From positions 1 through 16,398 of the forward strand of contig JAIRRU010000008.1 in NCBI GenBank assembly GCA_031255815.1: a stretch of 16,398 nt of DNA, written 5' to 3'. This DNA is from Treponema sp. GTDB taxonomy: Bacteria > Spirochaetota > Spirochaetia > Treponematales > Breznakiellaceae. Shown in pieces: positions 7,882-14,400 of this stretch (position 1 is the first letter of the stretch; each line of letters opens with the position of its first letter). A program made the translations under genes and the position numbers. The notes beneath the pieces are model-generated. The model was not told the DNA's origin, did not search any database, and worked only from the letters and a program-made list of their open reading frames with translations.

Positions 7882-8970
7882 CTACTCAAACTTAACCGGG
7901 GCGCCTTCTTTTACCGATTCGAAAATGGCCTCCATAAGCAGCATGTTCCGCATGACCGAATCCAGGGACACCACGAGGCTTTCCTTACCCTCGACGGTAT
8001 TCAGGAAATTCCGGTAAAAGTCCCGTATGTCCGATTTAACTACCGGCAGGGCCTCTTCCTTGATGGTCTCGTCAGTCCGGGGCGCCATGGTCTTGGTAAG
8101 CCCCGCGGCGGTTCTGATGGGAACCGCGTCGTTCTTGCTCCAGTCCGTAACCCGCACTATCTTGCCCGCCGGTTTGAAATCTTCCATCAGGGCGGTTCCG
8201 TCCCGGCCCAGCATGTACCAGCGGGGCAGGTAGATAAAGTTACTAGTCCCCACTTCCGCCAGGTAGACCAGGCCGTTTTCAAAGGTCAGTTCCGCGTAAA
8301 AACCGTCGTCCACCAGTTCGTTGGTAACATGGGTGAAGGTGGCGTAGACTTTTTTCAGCTTGCCGGGGATCATCTGCAGGGCCTGATCCAGAATATGGAC
8401 GCCCCAGTCCAGCACCATGCCGCCGCCGTGTTCCGGAAGCCCCCGCCAGTCGCCGGGTATGCCCCGGGAACCGTGAACCCGGGACTCGATGCGGAAGACC
8501 TCGCCCAGCAGCTTTTCCTCGTAGATCTTCTTCGCCGTCAGATAGTCTTCGTCCCAGCGGCGGTTCTGATGAACCGCGAAGACCTTTCCCGCCTTCCGGG
8601 ACGCGCCGATCATCTCCCGCAGCTCCCCGGAATTGAGGGCCGCGGGCTTTTCACAGACCACGTTTTTCCCCGCTTCCAGGGCCTTGAGCACCATGGGTTT
8701 GTGGAGCTCGTTCGGAACCGCCACCAGGACAATATCCACCGCGGGATCCCCAAGAAGCTCCCCAAGGGAACCGTAGGCTTTTAAACCGTGTTCCCGGGCA
8801 AATTGCTGCCTGGCCCCGGCAATGTCGTAAGACCCGGTAACTGAAAGGTTTTCGAAACCCTTCCCCTCACTGATCTTCCGCCCGCCGAACCAGGCCCCTT
8901 CGTTGATAAGCTCGCGGTGCCAGTTGCCCATGCCGCCCAAGCCGATTACAGCCAGATTATGTTTTTCCAT
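7882..8970 (-). CDS. Gfo/Idh/MocA family NAD(P)-dependent oxidoreductase
   Basis: A 362-residue protein with textbook family motifs: a Rossmann loop GLGGMGNWHRE (about 10-20), the catalytic-lysine motif CEKPAAL in the first domain, and GGGMVLDWGVHILDQ in the second, which holds the conserved histidine. It should catalyse a reversible NAD(P)-linked oxidation on a sugar, sugar acid or inositol-like substrate; the exact one cannot be read from the sequence. The ATG at 8970 has AGAGGT about nine bases upstream and a good promoter (8990-9018) just before it. It is the first gene of a group with a secreted SRPBCC-like protein and a second Gfo/Idh protein. Confidence 0.93.
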   Translation of the reverse strand: MEKHNLAVIGLGGMGNWHRELINEGAWFGGRKISEGKGFENLSVTGSYDIAGARQQFAREHGLKAYGSLGELLGDPAVDIVLVAVPNELHKPMVLKALEAGKNVVCEKPAALNSGELREMIGASRKAGKVFAVHQNRRWDEDYLTAKKIYEEKLLGEVFRIESRVHGSRGIPGDWRGLPEHGGGMVLDWGVHILDQALQMIPGKLKKVYATFTHVTNELVDDGFYAELTFENGLVYLAEVGTSNFIYLPRWYMLGRDGTALMEDFKPAGKIVRVTDWSKNDAVPIRTAAGLTKTMAPRTDETIKEEALPVVKSDIRDFYRNFLNTVEGKESLVVSLDSVMRNMLLMEAIFESVKEGAPVKFE

Positions 8971-8989
8971 GAAATACCTCTAACGACTT

Positions 8990-9018
8990 AGTATACCTGA
9001 TTTCAAACAGACGCGCAA
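8990..9018 (-). promoter_or_regulatory. Sigma70-like promoter of the oxidoreductase operon
   Basis: On the minus strand TTGCGC (9013-9018) and TATACT (8990-8995) are separated by 17 bp. Transcription would begin near 8983, giving a leader of roughly 13 nt that still contains the ribosome site of the gene starting at 8970. Confidence 0.6.
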
Positions 9019-9063
9019 TTTACCGGGGCTGAGGGTAGCCGCGAAGCCCGCTAACCCTGCTTG

Positions 9064-9140
9064 GGCTAAAAAGTACAGATAAGAGGGTAACCACGAACCA
9101 CACTAACCGCACGAACTTTTACGCCGGTAGCCCTGGCTTT
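9064..9140 (+). repeat. CACGAAC-type dispersed repeat, copy A
   Basis: It starts GGCTAAAAAGTAC, continues with AACCACGAACCACACTAACC and CACGAACTTTTA, and ends GCCCTGGCTTT. It aligns over its whole length with copy B at 9286-9361. A more degraded partial copy seems to lie just upstream at 9032-9058. Confidence 0.75.
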
Positions 9141-9178
9141 AGTATCCGGACAATAACGGGACAGCGGATTGCAGAGGG

Positions 9179-9225
9179 AATTGAGTTTGTTTCAAAACCC
9201 GGTTGGTTTTGGAATAAACTCAATT
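9179..9225. repeat. Palindromic repeat, 21-bp stem with CGGTT loop (copy 2)
   Basis: The arms starting AATTGAGTTTG and ending AAACTCAATT pair along 21 positions, two of them G-T, around the loop CGGTT at 9200-9204. The inner part CAAAACC/GGTTTTG matches the copy at 6035-6063. It lies in the repeat-rich gap between the nitroreductase and the oxidoreductase operon. Confidence 0.8.
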
Positions 9226-9285
9226 TAAAGAAATTTACCACAAAGGCGAAAAAGGCGCACGAAGGCGGGGCAGGGACCTTGTTTA

Positions 9286-9361
9286 GGCTAAAAGTACGAA
9301 TAAAAGGGTAGCCACGAACCACACGAACACCACGAACTTTTACTCCGACAGCCCTGACTTT
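9286..9361 (+). repeat. CACGAAC-type dispersed repeat, copy B
   Basis: A direct repeat of copy A with the same order of parts: GGCTAAAAGTACGAATAA, then GCCACGAACCACACGAAC, CACGAACTTTTACTCCG and GCCCTGACTTTT. The two copies are about 222 bp apart, with the palindrome at 9179-9225 between them. Confidence 0.75.
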
Positions 9362-9407
9362 TTACCTGGCTCCAGCCTGGCTTTGCCAGGATTTCCGGTG
9401 TCCGGGG

Positions 9408-9452
9408 AAGTTTTGGAGTAGGGTTAGTGTGGTTCGTGCCGTTCGTGGCTAA
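9408..9452 (-). repeat. CACGAAC-type dispersed repeat, inverted partial copy C
   Basis: On the minus strand this reads TAGCCACGAACGGCACGAAC, then CACACTAACCC and TACTCCAAAACT, matching the central part of copies A and B. With copy B it could form a long imperfect stem. Confidence 0.65.
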
Positions 9453-9501
9453 TTATCATTTCTCTGCGTTTATCCCGGCTTTACGGGCAGGCTAAATATA
9501 G

Positions 9502-10053
9502 CTAAATATAACGGATCTTTTTCAGATCGATGCTGTGGGGTTTTCCCGTATCGGCGGCGTAGCCCACGGCCACGGCCAGGCCGAATTCGCAACCTTCGGG
9601 AAAGCCCAGCTTGCCCTTCCAGTAGGCGGCGGTTTCAGGATCGTTGAAAATAACGTTGGGCAGGCCCAGAATGACGCTGCCCAGGCCCAGGCTGGTAGCG
9701 GCAATGGCGATGTTCTCCGCGGCGATTCCTGCATCGGCGGCGGACTTGTTCCTCAGCGCCAGGAAGAAGCATACCGGGGCGTCGTAGAAGATCTTGTTGT
9801 TTCGGGATCTGATGCGATCCGTCACACTGGTTTCGCCTTTTTTCACAAAATAGGCGGCTACCGCCTTTTCCGCCTCCTGGATGAGGGCGCTGTTTTTAAC
9901 CACAATCACGTCAACCGGCTGGGAATTGGAACCCGAGGGCGCGGCCAGGGCCGTCCTGGCCAGAAGATCCACGGTTTCGTCATCCAGCTGCCGGCTTGTG
10001 TAGGCCCGGACGGAACGGCGCGTAAAAATGGCGTCGATGGTCGGATTGGACAT
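9502..10053 (-). CDS. Nitroreductase-family flavoprotein
   Basis: A 183-residue protein typical in size for the nitroreductase family, whose members bind FMN and reduce nitro compounds, quinones or similar acceptors using NAD(P)H. FMN-contact patterns are visible near the N-terminus: TRRSVRAY (11-18) and AAPSGSNSQP (37-46). A glycine-rich GLGSVILGLP segment (about 123-132) also fits the fold. The ATG at 10053 follows a strong ribosome site AAGGAGG (10059-10065). It lies 114 nt after rfuB on the same strand, separated by a compound palindromic repeat. It could be read through from the FMN-controlled transcript, though this is inference. A 10-bp tandem duplication (9491-9510) spans the stop codon. 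The physiological substrate is unknown. Confidence 0.9.
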   Translation of the reverse strand: MSNPTIDAIFTRRSVRAYTSRQLDDETVDLLARTALAAPSGSNSQPVDVIVVKNSALIQEAEKAVAAYFVKKGETSVTDRIRSRNNKIFYDAPVCFFLALRNKSAADAGIAAENIAIAATSLGLGSVILGLPNVIFNDPETAAYWKGKLGFPEGCEFGLAVAVGYAADTGKPHSIDLKKIRYI

Positions 10054-10069
10054 AGCTGCCTCCTTGAAG

Positions 10070-10172
10070 CTTGAGCTTGTTCCAAAACCCGGTTGGTGCG
10101 GAAACTTCGTTTCCGATGGAACAAGCTTGTTTTACTTTGCCTAAAGTAGCCGGGTTTCGGAATAATCTCAAG
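10070..10172. repeat. Compound palindromic repeat abutting the end of rfuB (copy 3)
   Basis: The left arm 10070-10092 and the right arm 10150-10172 are inverted repeats matching at 20 of 23 positions (left arm starts CTTGAGCTTGTTCC, right arm ends GGAATAATCTCAAG). Between them is a second, nested structure: GCTTGTTCC pairs with GGAACAAGC, and a small hairpin CGGAAAC-TTC-GTTTCCG lies inside it. It looks like a simple CGGTT-loop palindrome altered by an insertion or fusion with a second copy. The right arm contains the stop codon of rfuB (10168-10170), and the left arm is just upstream of the nitroreductase ribosome site. Confidence 0.7.
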
Positions 10173-11799
10173 AGCGCGCGCCCAGCATGGCGGCGCCGAT
10201 CTTTTCCTTGATATTCGGGATCTTCGTGCTTTCCAGTTCCGCGCCGACCCTTCCCCGGCAGAGGACGATGATCCGGTCCGCCAGGGCGAGGATCTCGTCG
10301 AGGTTGGTGGAGATAAGGATAAGCGCGGCGCCCCTGTCCCGGAGGGATCGGATCTCCCCGTGCAGGTAGGCGCTGGCGGCGATGTCCAGGCCCCAGGTGG
10401 GTTCGGAGAAGACGATGTAATCCCTGAAGCTGTCGATCTCCCGGGCCAGGATCATCTTCTGGATATTGCCCCCCGAAAGAGTCCCGGCAAGCTGCCCGCC
10501 TCCACAGATGCCGTAGCGCCGGATAAGATCCCCGGCAAAGCGGCTGAGGGCGGCAAAGTCGAAAAAGCCGCGGGGGGAGAATTCCCTTCTCCGGTTGATA
10601 ATGAGGTTGTCGTCCACCCTGGCCGCGGGGGCGCTGCCTACCCGCAGGCGATCCGCGGGAACGTAGGCGAGCCCCTCCTGCCTGAGGCGGGTGCTGTCGA
10701 AATCGGTAATATCCTTGCCCCGGTGGCAGATCTTCCCCCCCGTAACCGGGAGGAAGCCCCCCAGCACCGCTTCCAGCACCCCCAGGCCGTTGCCGCCCAC
10801 CCCGGCGAAACCCAGGATCTCCCCGGCGTGTACGGTAAAGGAGACATCGTCCAGGAGGAGCTGCTTCTGGCCCCGGCGTCTTACCGATACATGCTCAAAG
10901 CGGATCAGTTCCGGGCGGCTCAGTTCCGGGGCGCGGCCGGGCCACGCTTTCGCGGCGGCGGCGGTTCCGGCGGCGGTTCCGGGAGGCTGCCCTGTGGCGG
11001 GCGCGGCCTCCCGGGGCAGCGGCGCCTCCCCTTCCCCGCCAATCATCAGCCGGGCGATGTCCGATTCGTCTATGCCTCCGGTTTCCCGGAGGCCGGCAAG
11101 CCGGCCCTTCCGCATCACCGCCACCCGGCCGGAGATCGCCTTAATCTCCCCCAGCTTATGGGTGATAAGAACCAGGGTTTTGCCCAGGGCGGCAAGGCCC
11201 CGGAGGGTTTCAAAGAGGGAGAGGATCTCCTGCTCCGCCAGTACCGCCGTGGGTTCGTCCAGGATCAGAATGTCCGTGTTCCGGTAGAGCAGCCTGAGTA
11301 TCTCTACCTGCTGCATCTGGCCCACCGTAAGGCCGGCTACGGGCTTTTCCGCCTCTATCGAAAAACCGCTGGCCGCTATAAGCCGGTTTACCAGGGCCCC
11401 GGCTTTCTTCCGGTCATAGAGGAAGCCCCATTTCCGCGGCTCCGCGCCCATCACCACGTTCTGGGCCACGGTAAGTTCCGGGAACAGCATAAAGTGCTGG
11501 TGCACCATGCCGATTCCCAGGCGGCTTGCCTCCAGGGGGGAAGGGATCTTTACCGGGCGGCCCCGGAGGAGGATCTCCCCTTCGGTGGGGCTTTCCACAC
11601 CGCAGAGGATCTTCATCAGGGTGGTTTTACCCGCCCCGTTCTCCCCGGCCAGGCAGAGTATCTCCCCCTCCCGCAGGGAGAGGCTTACCGAATCGTTCAC
11701 CCGCCGGGGGGAGCCGGGGTATAGCTTGGTAATATTGCGCAGTTCTACTACGACGCCCGGCCCGGTATCCCCGCCCTGCCGCGCCTCCCCCCGGTTCAT
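10168..11799 (-). CDS. rfuB: Riboflavin ABC transporter ATP-binding protein (tandem ATPase, RfuB-like)
   Basis: A 543-residue protein with two fused ABC domains, as in the RbsA/BMP-type uptake systems. The first has Walker A GENGAGKTT (52-60), the signature VGQMQQVEIL (159-168), Walker B ILILDEPT (177-184) and the switch histidine ITHK (212-215). The second has a degenerate P-loop GVGGNGLG (333-340), signature LSGGN (441-445) and SEPTWGLD (465-472), the usual asymmetric pattern. The VGQMQQVEI signature is characteristic of ATPases paired with BMP-family binding proteins. An alanine- and proline-rich linker occupies about 258-297. It begins 14 nt after rfuA and has no strong ribosome site, suggesting translational coupling. 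Riboflavin specificity is inferred from the riboswitch and neighbour. No permease gene follows. Confidence 0.85.
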   Translation of the reverse strand: MNRGEARQGGDTGPGVVVELRNITKLYPGSPRRVNDSVSLSLREGEILCLAGENGAGKTTLMKILCGVESPTEGEILLRGRPVKIPSPLEASRLGIGMVHQHFMLFPELTVAQNVVMGAEPRKWGFLYDRKKAGALVNRLIAASGFSIEAEKPVAGLTVGQMQQVEILRLLYRNTDILILDEPTAVLAEQEILSLFETLRGLAALGKTLVLITHKLGEIKAISGRVAVMRKGRLAGLRETGGIDESDIARLMIGGEGEAPLPREAAPATGQPPGTAAGTAAAAKAWPGRAPELSRPELIRFEHVSVRRRGQKQLLLDDVSFTVHAGEILGFAGVGGNGLGVLEAVLGGFLPVTGGKICHRGKDITDFDSTRLRQEGLAYVPADRLRVGSAPAARVDDNLIINRRREFSPRGFFDFAALSRFAGDLIRRYGICGGGQLAGTLSGGNIQKMILAREIDSFRDYIVFSEPTWGLDIAASAYLHGEIRSLRDRGAALILISTNLDEILALADRIIVLCRGRVGAELESTKIPNIKEKIGAAMLGARS

Positions 11800-11813
11800 G
11801 GCGAGGGAGCCGT

Positions 11814-12851
11814 TCAGTTAAGCGGGGGCGCGGTATAGGCGGCCCGGCCCCCGCGGATATCGTCCATAAAGGCGTCGAACCTGTCCCGGATATCCGGGGG
11901 CAGCGAGCTGGTATAAGCGGGATCGTCCGCGGCAAAACCAAGGTAGCCTTCCTTCACCCCCACAGTCCGGGAAACGCCGTACTGTACCGTTCCCGCAAGC
12001 GCGTCGGAGAGGATCTCCCGGACAAGCTTCTCCTGTTCCATGAGGCCGCAGCCCACGATAACCCCGGGGGCCAGGCTGTATTCGTTGGTATTGTGAAACA
12101 CCACGTAGGCCCCCCGCTGTTCCGCCGCGCGGATCATCCCCTGGGCCGCGCCGCCGGCGATGGAAGCGAACACGTCCACCCCCGAATCTATCATGCTGGA
12201 GGCGAGATCCGCGGCCTTGTTCGCGTCGAACCAGTTGCCGATTACCCGGAAGTCAAGCTCGATGCCCGGATCGGCCAGGCGGGCCCCTTCCAGAAAACCG
12301 GGGACAATGTGCCTGCTGAGCAGGGGGTATTCCTGGGCGGCGATAAAGCCGATCTTCTTGGCCGGATTCGCCTTGGGCATGGAACTGGTGGTAACGAGCC
12401 CGGCAAGGTAACCCAGGTAGAAAGACTGTTCGTACTGATTGTAAAGGTAAGTGCTGATCCGGGGGTTTCCGGAATGTTCCGCGTCGGTGATGATGAATTT
12501 CTGGCCGGGAAACTTCTTCCCCACGCTTTCGCAGATCTCCGGAAGCGAAGGGTTGGAGCCCAGCACAATATCGTAAGCGCCCCCCGCCACCAGGGAGCTA
12601 AGCTGTTCCTCCCATTCGGCCTGGTTGAAGCCCGCCTCGTAGACCTTCACCGTAACGTTGCTGTGGGACTGGGCGAAGGCTTCCGCCCCCCGGGCCAGCA
12701 TCTCGTAGGAAGGGCTCCCCGCCACCATGCCGGTAATGTACACCAGCACGGAAAGGGAGGAGGAGGGCTCCGTTCTGGCTTCCCGTGCCCCGGCGGCAAA
12801 CAGGGAAGAACCCAAAAACAGGATTGAGAGGAGAAGGAGACCGCGTTTCAT
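11814..12851 (-). CDS. rfuA: Riboflavin-binding BMP-family protein (RfuA-like)
   Basis: A 345-residue BMP/PnrA-type substrate-binding protein. An N-terminal signal sequence (MKRG plus LLLLSILFLGSSLF) precedes two alpha/beta lobes. Typical features include SYEMLARGAEAF (48-59), FNQAEWEEQL (75-84), YDIVLGSNPSL (93-103), YEQSFYLGYLAG (140-151) and VDVFASIAGGAAQGMI (225-240). T. pallidum RfuA has this fold and binds riboflavin (established), and the FMN riboswitch upstream supports the same ligand here. The ATG at 12851 has AAGGAG (12858-12863); the longer frame to 12950 would start before the terminator and is rejected. No cysteine follows the signal (FAAGAREA), so it does not look like a standard lipoprotein, unlike T. 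pallidum RfuA. A purine-nucleoside ligand is the main alternative. Confidence 0.85.
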   Translation of the reverse strand: MKRGLLLLSILFLGSSLFAAGAREARTEPSSSLSVLVYITGMVAGSPSYEMLARGAEAFAQSHSNVTVKVYEAGFNQAEWEEQLSSLVAGGAYDIVLGSNPSLPEICESVGKKFPGQKFIITDAEHSGNPRISTYLYNQYEQSFYLGYLAGLVTTSSMPKANPAKKIGFIAAQEYPLLSRHIVPGFLEGARLADPGIELDFRVIGNWFDANKAADLASSMIDSGVDVFASIAGGAAQGMIRAAEQRGAYVVFHNTNEYSLAPGVIVGCGLMEQEKLVREILSDALAGTVQYGVSRTVGVKEGYLGFAADDPAYTSSLPPDIRDRFDAFMDDIRGGRAAYTAPPLN

Positions 12852-12922
12852 TTTACGCTCCTTGCGGGACGCCTCGGAAAACCGAATGGAATTCCGAGGA
12901 TCCGTTGATAATCTGCGGGGAC

Positions 12923-12948
12923 AAAAAAGCCCCGGAGATATCCAGGGC
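12923..12948 (-). terminator. Intrinsic terminator of the FMN riboswitch
   Basis: On the minus strand GCCCTGGA and TCCGGGGC form an 8-bp stem (one G-T pair) with loop TATC, followed directly by TTTTTT (12923-12928). It lies between the aptamer and rfuA, the expected place for a transcription-attenuation platform. The upstream GGGGC (12968-12972) could pair with the left arm as a competing antiterminator (inference). Confidence 0.85.
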
Positions 12949-12986
12949 ATTGGTTTGAGAATATGCGGCCCCGGGAGGGGCGGCGC

Positions 12987-13158
12987 GATTTTCTTCCATC
13001 CGGACTATACCGTCGGCACCGGAATTTCACCGGTTCAATGCCGGCCGGGCAACGGCCTGTCGGACAGGCGCCTGAACCCGGCGCGGATTAGCGGGCTATA
13101 CCGCCGGTAGGGAATCACCTGGCGCGAAACCGCGCCGGTTCACCCAACCCTGAAAATC
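12987..13158 (-). ncRNA. FMN riboswitch (RFN element)
   Basis: On the minus strand the outer P1 helix GATTTTC/GAAAATC (13152-13158 with 12987-12993) is perfect over 7 bp. The conserved blocks are present in the right order: CAGGG, GATTCCCTACCGGCGGT, AGCCCGC, then GTGAAATTCCGGTGCCGACG followed by GTATAGTCCGGATGGAAGA. These are the hallmark RFN sequences that bind FMN. An extra hairpin, GGCGCG-GTTT-CGCGCC (13121-13136), enlarges the P2 loop. With the downstream terminator, FMN binding is expected to switch off rfuAB. Confidence 0.97.
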
Positions 13159-13167
13159 CATGAATAA

Positions 13168-13190
13168 GCGGCTCCGGAACCCGGAGGGCC
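13168..13190 (-). promoter_or_regulatory. Hairpin at the 5' end of the riboswitch leader
   Basis: CTCCGG-GTT-CCGGAG, extendable with flanking G-C pairs, falls between the predicted transcription start (about 13196) and the aptamer. It may protect the 5' end of the leader. Role is inference. Confidence 0.35.
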
Positions 13191-13202
13191 GAAACCGATT
13201 CA

Positions 13203-13231
13203 AATATACTGAAAAGAATTGTTCGGATCAA
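13203..13231 (-). promoter_or_regulatory. Sigma70-like promoter of the rfuAB leader
   Basis: On the minus strand TTGATC (13226-13231) and TATATT (13203-13208) are spaced by exactly 17 bp. The predicted start near 13196 is about 38 nt upstream of the aptamer's P1 helix. Confidence 0.65.
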
Positions 13232-13380
13232 GGGCTTTACAGACACCCCGGCCATGCCGGCGGAAGAAGCCGCAAACCGAACCGGGAAGCCCTGAAAGGA
13301 GCGTCCCGCCGTTCTGCCGTAACACCTGGAATTTTCCGGTTCTGTTCGAAATTATGCCGAAGCCTTATAAACACCCTGGC

Positions 13381-14400
13381 TTAAAAAAACTTCTCCTGAT
13401 TCCGGAACACCTCCGCCATGGCAAGGATGTTTTCGGGCGGCACGTCGGCGGGCAGGGCGTGGGTGGGGGCGATGATGAGGCCGCCGGAACCGCGCAGGGC
13501 CTTTACCACCCGGACGATTTCATCCTGCACTTCCCTGGGTTTAAGGCGGGGCAGAACCTGCTGGGTGGAAACCCCGCCCCAGATTGTAAGCCTGTCCCCG
13601 TATTTCCGCTTTACCTCATGAATGTCGTAGATTTCCGGCTGGAAGGTCTGGTAGCAGTCGATACCGATTTCGATTAAATCGCCCAGGATCTCGCTACAGT
13701 CCCCGCAGGAATGTTGTATTACGTATTTGCCTTTGGATTTGACGCGCTGGTAAAGACGGGCCATGCGGGGTTTGATGAAGCGCCGCCAGTTGGCCGGGCC
13801 CATGATAAGGCCCCGCTGCTGGCCCCAGTCGTCGCCGAAGTAGATGCCGTCAAGGTCATATTCCAGGGCCGTATCCACCAGGCGGAGGAAATAATCACAG
13901 ATCCGGTCAAAAAAGGCTTCCAGTTCCTCCGGCAGGGCTATCATGTTGATAAGCGTATTTTCCATGCCCATAAGGCTCCAGCAGCGTTCAAACATACAGA
14001 AGCCGAAGCCCATAAAGGTAAAGCGATCCTCTTTGTCCGCAATAAGTTTTTCGATGTCGCGGCGGAGGCGCCCGATGTCACCCTGCGGGAATTGATAATC
14101 GCAGTTTTCCAGATCTTTTATCAGCGGATCGTCAACAACGCCTATATCCTTGTCCGCGCCGCTGCGGTTCCAGACAACGCCGAACTCATCTTTAAAATGC
14201 TCGCGCCGATCCGGCAATTCGGCGGGCCAGCCCCAATACTGGGTATAATGGAGATAGGTATCTATCTTTTTTTCTATATCGGGATCATGGGCAGCCTCGA
14301 TCAGCCGGGAAAGCGCTTGGGCGGTAAATTCAATGTGATAGGGAATAGGATTGGTTGGCTTATGGCTCAAGGCCGTAATAACGGCGTCTCTCCGGTTCAT
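13381..14400 (-). CDS. Uroporphyrinogen decarboxylase-family protein (methyltransferase-like)
   Basis: A 339-residue URO-D superfamily protein, closer to corrinoid-linked methyltransferases (MtaA/MtbA type) than to heme-pathway HemE. The pattern IQHSCGDCSEIL places H230 and C232 like the zinc ligands of the methyltransferase group. The segment IIAPTHALPADVPPENI near the C-terminus matches the PPEN end typical of this group, but has His314 where MtaA-like enzymes have the third, cysteine, ligand. The role may be transfer of a methyl group between a substrate, a corrinoid protein and a thiol or folate; no corrinoid protein is in the window. It is transcribed away from a PocR/AraC regulator, its likely controller. 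No clear ribosome site precedes the ATG. Confidence 0.85.
   Translation of the reverse strand: MNRRDAVITALSHKPTNPIPYHIEFTAQALSRLIEAAHDPDIEKKIDTYLHYTQYWGWPAELPDRREHFKDEFGVVWNRSGADKDIGVVDDPLIKDLENCDYQFPQGDIGRLRRDIEKLIADKEDRFTFMGFGFCMFERCWSLMGMENTLINMIALPEELEAFFDRICDYFLRLVDTALEYDLDGIYFGDDWGQQRGLIMGPANWRRFIKPRMARLYQRVKSKGKYVIQHSCGDCSEILGDLIEIGIDCYQTFQPEIYDIHEVKRKYGDRLTIWGGVSTQQVLPRLKPREVQDEIVRVVKALRGSGGLIIAPTHALPADVPPENILAMAEVFRNQEKFF

Larger units (their letters stand above)
8971..9501. other. 531-bp intergenic region filled with repeats
   Basis: No credible coding sequence is seen. A frame of 67 codons on the minus strand (9119-9322) runs straight through the repeats and has no gene-like features. 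The region contains the operon promoter at 8990-9018, several CACGAAC-type repeats in both orientations, a palindrome at 9179-9225, a purine-rich stretch at 9233-9268 with repeated AAGGCG units, and a small hairpin CCTGGC-TTT-GCCAGG at 9376-9390. Confidence 0.7.
12852..13380. other. 529-bp non-coding leader and upstream region of rfuA
   Basis: This gap holds the rfuA ribosome site, terminator, FMN aptamer, 5' hairpin and promoter described separately. From about 13232 to 13380 it is the 3' flank of the URO-D gene; I see only a short CCGGC-CAT-GCCGG palindrome near 13247-13260 and no gene. Plus-strand frames here do not look coding. Confidence 0.7.

Noticed and set aside
9064..9452. Possible CRISPR array
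   Set aside because: The repeats are few, imperfect, irregularly spaced and in both orientations; no cas genes are nearby.
10360..11724. Plus-strand open frame of 454 codons opposite rfuB
   Set aside because: It is a shadow of rfuB, whose ABC motifs are complete on the minus strand; its translation is Pro/Gly/Arg-rich and lacks domains.
10168..12851. Sugar (ribose/galactose) or nucleoside ABC transporter
   Set aside because: The BMP-type binding protein excludes the usual sugar type, and the FMN riboswitch argues for riboflavin over nucleosides, although the latter is not fully excluded.
12852..12950. Upstream ATG for rfuA, giving a longer protein
   Set aside because: That start precedes the riboswitch terminator and has no signal peptide at its N-terminus; the ATG at 12851 has a ribosome site and signal sequence.
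13381..14400. Heme-pathway uroporphyrinogen decarboxylase (HemE)
   Set aside because: The HSCGDC motif and PPEN end fit the methyltransferase-like branch, and no other heme genes are nearby.
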